Positions 46,029 to 54,853 of a DNA stretch of 64,000 nucleotides are shown in pieces. The position numbers and the translations under genes are program-made. The stretch comes from CAVRCT01 sp963719645 (GTDB taxonomy: Bacteria > Pseudomonadota > Gammaproteobacteria > DSM-16500): the NCBI GenBank assembly GCA_963719645.1, contig CAVRCT010000002.1, positions 33,698 through 97,697 on the forward strand. The letters run 5' to 3'. Numbering within the stretch: position 1 is the stretch's first letter; each line of letters opens with the position of its first letter. The notes under the pieces are model-generated. The model ran no database searches. It was not told the origin of the DNA and saw only the letters and a program-made list of their open reading frames with translations.

Positions 46029-46625
46029 CTAATAAGGTTTAATAATCACTTTTGTGCCAATCTCGGCGAAATGGAAGCGTAACCATTTCGCCGAACTGAC
46101 TGTGATTCTGACACAGCCGTGACTAATATTAGCGTAAGCCAGTTCATGTGAGCCATGTAAGGCTTGTCCACCGTTAAAATACATGCAATATGGCATAGGT
46201 GCTCCACCCTCACCGAGTGGAAACTTTTTCGAGATACAGTCCTCGTCCCCTAAAGAATAAATTCGAAAGGTACCTGATTTGGTACGACAAGGACGACCCA
46301 AATCAGAACACCAGCTTGATCCTGCGCTAGCCAGTCCTGTTCGAACTAATTTGCCATCGCTCCCATATGCATACCATGCATGTGTACGTGGATTCACTAC
46401 AATGACTTTCTCATTTTTATGCGTGGTAAAGGTGACGTGTTTATTTTCTGGAGTGATTTTTTCAAGTGTTGGATATTTTTCAATGCCAAGAGCAGGTGGA
46501 CTGCCACCATCGCGAAAATAATCATAGGAAGGCTCCGATTCAAAGACAACTGAACTCAAAAGGGTGATGGGTACTGCACAAATGAACGCTGAGCCCACAA
46601 CCAATAACCAATGTTTCAATTTCAT
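46029..46625 (-). CDS. L,D-transpeptidase (YkuD family)
   Basis: A 198-residue protein anchored by an N-terminal hydrophobic segment (about 6-26) with a periplasmic YkuD domain: VIVVNPRTHAWYAY, then the active site HGSHELAYANISHGCVRI, including the catalytic Cys and His. These enzymes make 3-3 cross-links in peptidoglycan or attach proteins to it. It is convergent with the Asn-rich gene (14 bp between stops). Confidence 0.92.
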   Translation of the reverse strand: MKLKHWLLVVGSAFICAVPITLLSSVVFESEPSYDYFRDGGSPPALGIEKYPTLEKITPENKHVTFTTHKNEKVIVVNPRTHAWYAYGSDGKLVRTGLASAGSSWCSDLGRPCRTKSGTFRIYSLGDEDCISKKFPLGEGGAPMPYCMYFNGGQALHGSHELAYANISHGCVRITVSSAKWLRFHFAEIGTKVIIKPY

Positions 46626-46707
46626 AGTGAAACTCCTTATTGGAGTATCTCTTCTTATTTTACCGCAAATGAAGACGTAAAAGTGCCATCAAAAAAATTG
46701 TATAAAA

Positions 46708-47091
46708 TCATTTAGTTAATTTAGCATCTAAATATTTTCGAATAATAAGGGGTAGCGTCACCGTATTGATAGGTTTTGTGATGTAGTGAACACACCCTGC
46801 TTGGATTGCAGATACTCGATCATGCTCCATCGCATAAGCGGTGATAGCAATAATATTGATATCACGATAGCGGTTATCGACTTTTAATTGACGAGTTAGC
46901 TCAATACCATTCATGCCAGGTAATTGTATATCGGCCAAAATCAATTGAGGATGAAATCGAGCGAGTGCTGAAAACACATCTTCGGCAGAAGTGGCGACTT
47001 GCACGTGATAACCTTCAATCGTCAAGAGGTCTCTCATCAGTTTAATATGACTTGGATTGTCTTCAACAATTAAAATACATTCACCTGACAT
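46708..47091 (-). CDS. single-domain response regulator
   Basis: A 127-residue receiver domain with phosphoacceptor D54 (LILADIQLPGMNG), acidic pocket (VEDNPSH) and conserved Lys (ITKPINT); no output domain. It is 10 bp after the hybrid kinase gene on the same strand and presumably receives its phosphate, as in DivK-type relays. Confidence 0.92.
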   Translation of the reverse strand: MSGECILIVEDNPSHIKLMRDLLTIEGYHVQVATSAEDVFSALARFHPQLILADIQLPGMNGIELTRQLKVDNRYRDINIIAITAYAMEHDRVSAIQAGCVHYITKPINTVTLPLIIRKYLDAKLTK

Positions 47092-47101
47092 GCGTTCTCT
47101 C

Positions 47102-49105
47102 CTACAGAATCCGTCGATTTAATTCGTCTGTAATCGATAGTTTTTTATGAAAGCGTTCTATAATAATGCGTTGTCTAAATGATTTTAATTTTTCTTGATC
47201 TTCAATGCTGAGCAATTGAGCGCTCCAGATGATAATAGGTGTATATCGAATAGATTCTGTCTCATGCAACCGATGGATAAAATTAAACCCCTCACGGTTT
47301 GATATAAATGGATTTAGAACAATGACATCGGGTGGTTTTTCTCGAGCTATTGTTAGCGCCTCAGAAAGATTTTTTTTGCAGGTCACAATGTATTTTTGTT
47401 TTTTTAATTGCAATTCAAAATAGTTTAAATTATTTTCATCATCATCAATTAGGAGAATGGTTTTGTGAACATCCGGTGCAGCACCTGACCAAATCAGTGA
47501 ATCTATCATAGTATTAATTGGGACGGGTTTAATCAAAAAATCATGGATCACAAAGCCCATTGTATTAGCCGATTCAAGAATACTTGTAATCGTGGCTAAT
47601 GTAGTTTCTGATCGTGAAACGGATGACTTTAATGTGCGGATAATACGAAGGACATTCCATGTGCTTATTTCAGCAAGGAACAAATCAAAAATAATAGCAT
47701 CATAGGTTTTTGTTATTTTAATTTGTTTTAGAACAGAATCGACTGATAATGTTTCTACGGCAAATCCAGCTTTTTCTAATGTATCTATTAGGATTTTTCT
47801 GTCCTCAGATTCGCGTTCAATGATTAGGATAGATAAAACTCCATCCTCTGTTTTAGCGGAAATTCCCTGTGTATTGTCACCAGAAATCAGTTGGTTTTTC
47901 TCAGCAACTTTAGGCACACAAGGCAAGGTAAAATAAAAGCAACTTCCTACTCCAACGCGACTATTAACGCCTACTTTTCCGCCCTGTGTTTCAATCAGGC
48001 TCTTTGTTAACGCTAAGCCCAATCCTGATCCATGGTATTTTTTTAATGTACCGGCTTCGAGTTGCTGAAATGGGATAAAAAGTCGAGTTAAATCATGTTC
48101 ACTGATGCCTATACCCGTGTCATGTATTTCTAATCGAAACATGTTATTCATTTCTGCAGTAATCACGATATAAATACTTCCATTATCAGGAGTGAATTTA
48201 ACTGCGTTTGAAAGATAATTATAAACGGCTTGTTTAAATTTGTCAGGATCGAGGGTAACTTCACCCAGTGAAGGATCGACATTTATTTTGCACTGGATAT
48301 CTTTTTCAGCCATTTGAATCTGAAATTCATTCACAACTTCATGAATCAGTTGCTTTAGATCTATTTTTTCAGGATTTAGCATTAATTTTTTAGCTTCGAT
48401 ACGACTCAGATCCAATATCTGGTCGATCAATGATAATAAGTGTTGTCCGCTAGTTATAACCTCACCTAAGTAATCCTTGTGCTGTGGTGAAACCGGTCCG
48501 ACTTTGCCATTATAAATGAGTTCACTAAAACCAATAATCGCATTGAGTGGGGTGCGTAATTCGTGTGACATATTTGCTAAAAATTCACTCTTTGTTTTAT
48601 CTGCTTCTTTTGCTAAGATCATCGCATTTTGAAGTTCATGATTGAGTATGGTCAGCTCATGATATGCTTTTTCTTTCTCATTATTAATTCTGATAACGTC
48701 AGTAATGTCATGAGATATGATTGTGTAACCCGCAATGGTATTGTCGCTACTGAGATGCGGGGTTATGATTGTATGGACGAAGAATATTGTACCATCTTTC
48801 TTTCTTCTTCTTTGTGGTCCCGCCCATGACCCGCAGTGCAGAACTTCTTCCATGATCACCTCAAGTTCCATTCGCGTCAATTCTGTCGGATCAAATAAAA
48901 AGTAGATATTTTTTCCCAATACTTCCTCAGAAGAATATCCGTATAATGTTTCAGCACCTGCATTCCAGAGCGTAATATTAGTGTTTAGATCAGTGGCAAA
49001 AATAGAATAATCTTTTGAACCAGCCATCACAGATTTGAAATATGCAATTAGCTCTTTCTCATTCATGTCTGTAAAAAATTTTTTTGACGACTTTGTGTTA
49101 GGCAA
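47102..49105 (-). CDS. PAS hybrid histidine kinase with two receiver-like domains
   Basis: 667 residues without membrane segments. A PAS domain (about 25-140: NITLWNAGAETLYGYSSEEV), a dimerisation domain with H181 (FLANMSHELRTPLN), an ATPase domain (NYLSNAVKFTPD, DTGIGIS, GSGLGLALTKS) to about residue 400, then two receiver-like domains (about 430-540 and 547-660). The first keeps an Asp (IIFDLFLAE); in the second the phosphoacceptor is Asn (VIVLNPFIS), so it is probably not phosphorylated. The kinase lies between ftsH and the response regulator in one operon. Confidence 0.9.
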   Translation of the reverse strand: MPNTKSSKKFFTDMNEKELIAYFKSVMAGSKDYSIFATDLNTNITLWNAGAETLYGYSSEEVLGKNIYFLFDPTELTRMELEVIMEEVLHCGSWAGPQRRRKKDGTIFFVHTIITPHLSSDNTIAGYTIISHDITDVIRINNEKEKAYHELTILNHELQNAMILAKEADKTKSEFLANMSHELRTPLNAIIGFSELIYNGKVGPVSPQHKDYLGEVITSGQHLLSLIDQILDLSRIEAKKLMLNPEKIDLKQLIHEVVNEFQIQMAEKDIQCKINVDPSLGEVTLDPDKFKQAVYNYLSNAVKFTPDNGSIYIVITAEMNNMFRLEIHDTGIGISEHDLTRLFIPFQQLEAGTLKKYHGSGLGLALTKSLIETQGGKVGVNSRVGVGSCFYFTLPCVPKVAEKNQLISGDNTQGISAKTEDGVLSILIIERESEDRKILIDTLEKAGFAVETLSVDSVLKQIKITKTYDAIIFDLFLAEISTWNVLRIIRTLKSSVSRSETTLATITSILESANTMGFVIHDFLIKPVPINTMIDSLIWSGAAPDVHKTILLIDDDENNLNYFELQLKKQKYIVTCKKNLSEALTIAREKPPDVIVLNPFISNREGFNFIHRLHETESIRYTPIIIWSAQLLSIEDQEKLKSFRQRIIIERFHKKLSITDELNRRIL

Positions 49106-49127
49106 ATTATTTTCCTTAAAATTATTA

Positions 49128-51005
49128 TTAATCGATTGATATAGAAACAGGTTTCAATAATTCTGCTAAATCATTTTCATCAAGCGTCTCTTTCTCTAAA
49201 AGCAATTCTGATCCGTGCACAAAGACATGTTGGTATTTTTTAATAATATACGTGGCTTCTTCAAATGCTTTATTTGTTATATTTTGTATGGCTGTATCAA
49301 TTTTTTCTGCCGTTTTTTCACTGAAATCACGTGAATGAGGGACTAACTCCGGCGATACTCTGAGCAACGCTGAATGAGCGTGTTCATAAACAACATGCCC
49401 TAGTGTTTCATCCATCCCATATTGCATTATCATACTGTGTGCAATATTACTTGCTTTGGCTAAGTCATCTGCTCCACCGGTTGAAATATGCTTAAACATC
49501 AAATATTCAGCCGCTCGTCCTGCTAAAATAATAGTTAATTTAATCTGCAATTCATCCTGAGTCATGACGTAACGATCTTCTGTTGGACGTTGTATGGTAT
49601 AACCTAATGCTTTAATCCCACGCGGAATAATTGATATTTTTTGAATAGAATGGATTCCTTGCAATTTTGCAGATACCAGAGCATGACCCATTTCATGGAA
49701 TGCTATAAAACGCCGTTCAGTTGGATTCATGATGCGATTTTTCTTTTCAATGCCTGCAACAATTCGTTCGACTGATTTGGTAAAATCAGCCAGGTTAACT
49801 GCTTCAGCACCTCGATGTGTCGCAGTAAGCGTAGCTTCGTTGACTAAATTAGCTAAGTCAGCGCCAGAAAATCCTGGCGTCAACATAGCGATATTCTCAA
49901 TATTAAGATTAGACTCTTTTTTAATTTTTCTTAGATGGACAGTTAAGATTTGGATACGACCTATTTTATCCGGAAGATCTAATAAAATTTGTCGATCAAA
50001 CCGTCCCGCTCGTAATAATGCGGGATCTAAAATTTCAGGGCGATTCGTTGCGGCAAGAACAATGACATTTTCTTGCAGATTAAAACCATCCATTTCAGAA
50101 AGTAATTGATTCAGCGTTTGTTCTTTTTCATCATTTCCACCGCTTAATGAATAAGCGTTTCGTGCGCGTCCCAGTGCATCGACTTCATCAATAAAAATGA
50201 TGGCAGGTGCATTGGCATGAGCTTCCTGAAATAAATTACGCACTCTTGCAGCACCAACGCCTACAAATAGCTCGACAAATTCTGATCCATTTATTGAAAA
50301 AAATGGTACACCTGCTTCGCCAGCGACAGCACGGGCAAGTAATGTTTTTCCGGTACCAGGTGCTCCAAGCAACAGTATACCTTTGGGAATGTGTGCACCC
50401 AAGCGTCGAAAATGATTTGGTCTCTTAAGAAATTCAACGATTTCTATTAATTCATTCTTGACTTCATCAATTCCTGCTACATCATTGAATGTTACTTGAC
50501 AATTTTTTTCTGAATAGATTTTTGCTTTACTTTTTTCAATGCCTAATACGTTATGAGATTGATTCGATCGCCTGAATGTTAAGAGTAGAATTATCATAAA
50601 AAACAAAAATGGGATAAGCCACATTTTTATTAATGGCACCCATTCACTATTTGTTTGGCCAGATATAATGATGTTTTTTTCTTCCAACTGTTGTATTAAA
50701 GCAGGGTCATGTATGGTCGTTGTCATAACTTGATATTGATCGCCATTAGGTTGGGTAATTTCATTAATTTTTTCTAATGGAAGATGTGCAGCCGTTAATA
50801 AATGTGGATCCACCATTGCTGTAATATCTTGTTCTCCAAGCGAGACTTGTTGAATGGCACCCGCTTTTAAGAGAGATTGAAAATCTGAATAATTTATTTC
50901 TGTTTTGTGTGGTGCAAATAAATAGACGTTGATTATAAAAATAAGAGTGATGAATAAAATCAGATACCAGAGAGTGGAATTTTTAGATTTTTTAGTCGGT
51001 ATCAT
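49128..51005 (-). CDS. ftsH: FtsH-type ATP-dependent membrane metalloprotease
   Basis: 625 residues: N-terminal membrane segment (12-30), periplasmic domain, second segment (about 123-144), AAA domain with Walker A GAPGTGKT (214-221), SRH (TNRPEILDPALLRAGRFDR) and zinc motif HEMGH (H437, E438, H441) with GGADDL as the third ligand. The linker between AAA start and membrane is usual. It lies outside the usual rlmE-ftsH-folP context and is linked to a kinase and response regulator, so it may be an additional copy dedicated to signalling or stress; that is inference. Confidence 0.93.
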   Translation of the reverse strand: MIPTKKSKNSTLWYLILFITLIFIINVYLFAPHKTEINYSDFQSLLKAGAIQQVSLGEQDITAMVDPHLLTAAHLPLEKINEITQPNGDQYQVMTTTIHDPALIQQLEEKNIIISGQTNSEWVPLIKMWLIPFLFFMIILLLTFRRSNQSHNVLGIEKSKAKIYSEKNCQVTFNDVAGIDEVKNELIEIVEFLKRPNHFRRLGAHIPKGILLLGAPGTGKTLLARAVAGEAGVPFFSINGSEFVELFVGVGAARVRNLFQEAHANAPAIIFIDEVDALGRARNAYSLSGGNDEKEQTLNQLLSEMDGFNLQENVIVLAATNRPEILDPALLRAGRFDRQILLDLPDKIGRIQILTVHLRKIKKESNLNIENIAMLTPGFSGADLANLVNEATLTATHRGAEAVNLADFTKSVERIVAGIEKKNRIMNPTERRFIAFHEMGHALVSAKLQGIHSIQKISIIPRGIKALGYTIQRPTEDRYVMTQDELQIKLTIILAGRAAEYLMFKHISTGGADDLAKASNIAHSMIMQYGMDETLGHVVYEHAHSALLRVSPELVPHSRDFSEKTAEKIDTAIQNITNKAFEEATYIIKKYQHVFVHGSELLLEKETLDENDLAELLKPVSISID

Positions 51006-51197
51006 ACTAATACTCCTCCTCTGTAAAATACTGATCGATTACTAGTGGATATTGAGTGGGTTTTCTTTATTATACAACAAATAGCATGGTCAAAATGTGC
51101 GACTTACCAGCTGAGCAGAGTAAAGTTAAACAGCTATAATGATTAAAATCTATTTTAAATCTATTAATTGCCTATATCGTACACATGTCAAGACTCG

Positions 51198-53918
51198 CTA
51201 TTTCTTTTTGAGAGCAGAGTTGATTTTAGGTGAAGAGGCTGAAACGCTACGCTGAACAGATATTTTTCTTAACAAAGATAACTTAGAGGGTCCTACAACT
51301 AATTTTTGCGCAACATTTTTATCATCCGAAGAAGGGCTGGGAGTGGAACTCCGTGAATCAGTATGGGCAGGAGAGAATTGATCAGCAATTCTCACGATTT
51401 CTGCTTTCACTTCTGGATCTGCAATTACTCTTAAACCATATTTTTTCACTAAATTAATATACAAGACATTGTTTATTGAAATAGCTTGAACCAGTGCAAC
51501 TTGCACTGTTTTAAGTTTTACTTGTTCGTCTTTCATTTCTCGAATGGCTGCTATATACAATTTTATTCTACTTATCTGCATTGCATCTTCCTCAAGCGAT
51601 GCGCTAAATTCTCGGATGAGAGCCAACTGAAGTAATTTTCCTCTATTTTCATCATTTAGGTGATTGAGACAGTGAAATAAGTAGCGATTAATATCCTCTC
51701 GCTGAGGTGAGTCCGCTAACGCTAGCGATTGATAGAGTGTGTTTTGTAAAATTAAAAATTTATTTTCTTCGCTGAGCAAGGGAAAATGCTGAGTCATGAT
51801 CAATTTGAGAAGTGGTAAACAATTTTCATGTGGAATGAGAGATTTTAAAACGGATGCTATCTCAGGTTTACAATTTTCACGTTTCAGGATGGATTCAATC
51901 ATGTTTAATTGAATAGTTGATAGTTTGTTTCTGTCAAACGATTTTTCCAAGCAAATTGCGTAGATTTTTGAAATAAATTTCTCATTGACTATATTTTCAT
52001 GATTTAAAATGACTTTTAATGTACTCATAAAATGAAACATTTTTTGCAAAAAAGACACATTGTGAGAACTGATACAGCTCGCTAAAGTATAGCCAATTAG
52101 ATTTTCAACTTTTTGTTTTTTTTCTGAAATACTCAGTGAACTGTATTTATAAAATTCAATAAAATGATTTAATAAATTTATATCAGAGCTGTCTTGAATT
52201 AACACCACAAAATGAAATTCAATTTCTCTACCCTCTCTTCTCTTGTCGATCAGGGTATATTCATGTTCACACTGGTTGATGACTTTAAATTCATTCTGTT
52301 CACGGAGGGATGACATCATTGAAGATACAGTCATTAAATTGGATGGATTAGTCAACAGTGTACATTTGAGAGCACGTTTATCTGGATGATTTTTCACATT
52401 GGCAGCGATTGAAGTCATCACTTCATGGGTTACCGATGCTAACTCATTAAATTGATATTCTTTATTAAATAAAGTAGGTTTATTTACATCAATAAATCGC
52501 CAAGTGGGAGGCGTTGTCGCTCGATAGCAGAGTGCAATGCGATGGTTAAAACTATCCAATGGCATAGAGAAATTTTCTGAGTTTGCTAATACTGCATAGA
52601 GATGGAGTGTTTGAATAAATTTCAATAATTGATCTTTCGTCGTCACTCCGCCAAACCTATCAACATATGCAATGCCAGAGTGTTGATTTGCAAATTTCCA
52701 TTCAGTCGCGGCAGCACTCATTTTACCGAGATTAGTGGGGAGTGGAAAGTGTAATGTATTGACTCGCTGCCATATTGTTCTCTTCTCCAAGACCAACTCA
52801 GGATCGTTTTTAATTAAAATGGTATTGCCTAATATTGTGAGTTTGATTGAAAATTGGGTTCCATTGTGTGCTGTGATGATTTTCCGCAATTGCTTGATAA
52901 AGATTATCAACTCATTTTGGGTCTCAATTTTTTTGCTGTCATGAGTGAGTTTTTCTAAATTGCCCACCAATTTAGCGTGATTTTCTTGTTCAAAGTTAAC
53001 TATTTTAAAAGTCACTGGTTCCGGTAAAAAATCTTTTTTTATGCTTAACTGCTTTACCATTAAGAAACAAATTTGATATTCCGTCAATGCTTCATAAAAT
53101 ATTGACTGAGCAAATGGCGAAACTTGATGGGTATCTATTTGTAGAATATGTTGTGATAGTACCTCTGCGTATTCTTCGGTTGAGTGATGAAACGCAACAG
53201 TGTCACAATAAGCTAAAATGTCTGTCTGATAATTTTCTAAATCTTCCAATTCTTTACTCGAAAATGTTAACAAAAACTGTCTTTTCATTTTCTTTCTTTC
53301 TAGAATGATGAAGTTTATTTTCTTTAATGCTCTCATTGAAAATTCTTTTAATTTCTCAGATTTTTTTCCTGCATCTTTTTCTTCAATTGATTGCGATTTT
53401 ATCCAATTAATTAGGCTAAATAAATTCTTATATTGTAGATCCGTTGGTTCCATTGTAAGTAGTTCTTGCAGATACATTAATCTATTTTGAGCAACCTGAT
53501 ACATGGGAGATTCTAGACTACTCATTTTTTCATGATCGCTTTGATGGGCTTCAATCATTTTCATGGTAAGACCTGCACAAATCCCCTCTTCTTCTGTTTG
53601 AAATTTCATTGTATAAAGAAATTGTGTCATGCGACCATGCAATTTACGATCAGCGAAGCTATTGTTAAATTGATTGAATTGCTTTAACTGTTCGATGATA
53701 TCCTCGACAAGAAATATTTTTTTAAGCTTCTCAAGATAAATAAGATTGACTGTCATTTGCAAAGCAAAATGAACTTTTGATGTGGGTTTTTTTTGAAAAG
53801 GAGAATGAAATTCCGGCGATTTAAAATCCGGCTCAGCAATCGAGTGTTTCTCATTGCTAAGTGAATGATGATTGTGAACGTCCTTGTTATCGGTTGGAAT
53901 TTTACGTTCACCGCTCAT
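51198..53918 (-). CDS. 906-residue effector-like protein with a possible C58-type triad
   Basis: No family match overall. It has no signal peptide, a charged N-terminus and a Ser/Pro-rich basic tail (TDSRSSTPSPSSDDK). C114 sits in EEEGICAGLTMKMIEA, like the GxCxGL start of YopT-type (C58) papain-like proteases, and H459 (SFNHRIALCYR) followed by D477 (WRFIDVN) reproduce the spacing and setting of that family's His and Asp (H-x-A-L, then FxDxN). About 340 residues separate Cys and His, more than usual. The second half is helical repeat-like. A secreted protease is inferred. Confidence 0.55.
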   Translation of the reverse strand: MSGERKIPTDNKDVHNHHSLSNEKHSIAEPDFKSPEFHSPFQKKPTSKVHFALQMTVNLIYLEKLKKIFLVEDIIEQLKQFNQFNNSFADRKLHGRMTQFLYTMKFQTEEEGICAGLTMKMIEAHQSDHEKMSSLESPMYQVAQNRLMYLQELLTMEPTDLQYKNLFSLINWIKSQSIEEKDAGKKSEKLKEFSMRALKKINFIILERKKMKRQFLLTFSSKELEDLENYQTDILAYCDTVAFHHSTEEYAEVLSQHILQIDTHQVSPFAQSIFYEALTEYQICFLMVKQLSIKKDFLPEPVTFKIVNFEQENHAKLVGNLEKLTHDSKKIETQNELIIFIKQLRKIITAHNGTQFSIKLTILGNTILIKNDPELVLEKRTIWQRVNTLHFPLPTNLGKMSAAATEWKFANQHSGIAYVDRFGGVTTKDQLLKFIQTLHLYAVLANSENFSMPLDSFNHRIALCYRATTPPTWRFIDVNKPTLFNKEYQFNELASVTHEVMTSIAANVKNHPDKRALKCTLLTNPSNLMTVSSMMSSLREQNEFKVINQCEHEYTLIDKRREGREIEFHFVVLIQDSSDINLLNHFIEFYKYSSLSISEKKQKVENLIGYTLASCISSHNVSFLQKMFHFMSTLKVILNHENIVNEKFISKIYAICLEKSFDRNKLSTIQLNMIESILKRENCKPEIASVLKSLIPHENCLPLLKLIMTQHFPLLSEENKFLILQNTLYQSLALADSPQREDINRYLFHCLNHLNDENRGKLLQLALIREFSASLEEDAMQISRIKLYIAAIREMKDEQVKLKTVQVALVQAISINNVLYINLVKKYGLRVIADPEVKAEIVRIADQFSPAHTDSRSSTPSPSSDDKNVAQKLVVGPSKLSLLRKISVQRSVSASSPKINSALKKK

Positions 53919-54350
53919 AATGATTCGGGCTACTCTTTATGAATTCCCTTTCAGTATAGCAGTTATCGTCTTCTCTAAGTGGCTGCTAACCTGTTGAATA
54001 ACATGGGAATTAATATTCTGCGGGAATCCTCGGTTAAAAAATTTCGCTTGTGATGAGTGCTATTTCTTTATCGAAAGACTCATTGGTGAAAGGTAAAATT
54101 GTGAATGCTAAAGTTGGAGTATTAAAAGGTGGATCCTGTCAAAGTACAGGTAAACCTACATTTGTGTCGTGGTCTAGTTAGCAAGTGAGTGATTAAGAAA
54201 GAGCTGTCATTCTGGGCGCTTTTCGCTCCGAAGCAACTGTCTTGAAAGTTTTATAGCTGTTATCTGCTTCGAGAAGTCTCTCCCTTTGAAAAAGGGAGGT
54301 CAGGAGGGATTTTTATAAAATTTAATTTTTTTACAAATCCCCCTCAATCC

Positions 54351-54612
54351 CTGACGGATCGACGCAAATTCCACCCATGCGTCGTCCTGAAAAATATGAC
54401 GTCAACGTATTTTAACAGTAGCGAGGATGCTCGCACGGAATATTTATTCAGGATCCACTTGAGTATCATCGATCCATATAAATTCAGGAATGAGCTCTTC
54501 GTTCGTGGATCCTGAATAAATCTTACGCGCTACTGCGATAACTACGGTCAAATGATTTGGGCGTAAGATTTTTCAGGACGACGCATGGGTGGAATTTGCG
54601 TCGATCCGTCAG
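54351..54612. mobile_element. palindromic element with about 45-bp perfect ends and 9-bp target repeat
   Basis: 262 bp starting CTGACGGATCGACGCAAATT and ending with the exact complement; the perfect inverted ends run through CCACCCATGCGTCG and CTGAAAAAT, about 45 bp. CCTCAATCC occurs at 54342-54350 and 54613-54621 but once (9977-9985) in the uninterrupted block, proving a 9-bp duplication. Inside is a second inverted pair (TTTATTCAGGATCCAC). It has no open frame of note. Confidence 0.88.
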
Positions 54613-54666
54613 CCTCAATCCCCCTTCTTCAAAGGGGGAAGCCCTTGTCTTAAGCAGCTCTCGCAA

Positions 54667-54813
54667 AAGAAAGGGCTGTCATCCTGAGTGCTTTTCGCTC
54701 CGAAGGATCTCCTGATGAAGCAGAGAAATGCTTAAGAAAATCTTTAGCGGAACATCAGAAATTCGCGGGGGATCCTTCGGAGCGAAAAGCGCTCAGGATG
54801 ACAGCTCTTTCTT
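54667..54813. mobile_element. GTCATCCTGAGCGC-type palindromic element
   Basis: Left arm 54667-54712 (AAGAAAGGGCTGTCATCCTG onward) and right arm 54767-54813 pair with few mismatches around a 54-base centre. Related units are at about 10021-10140 and 54192. No coding capacity is present. Confidence 0.7.
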
Positions 54814-54853
54814 AAGCGCATCGTGAGATGTAATACACATACCTTCTCAAAGT

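Larger units (their letters stand above)
54192..54822. repeat. composite repeat block, filled-site copy
   Basis: The 930-bp gap 53919-54853 has no gene. It carries the same order of repeats as 9816-10150: AAGAAAGAGCTGTCATTCTG, the CCCTTTGAAAAAGGG palindrome, CCCTTGTCTTAAGCAGCTC and AAGAAAGGGCTGTCATCCTG, split here by the element at 54351-54612. The last part (54667-54813) is itself a palindrome with about 46-bp arms. Confidence 0.8.
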
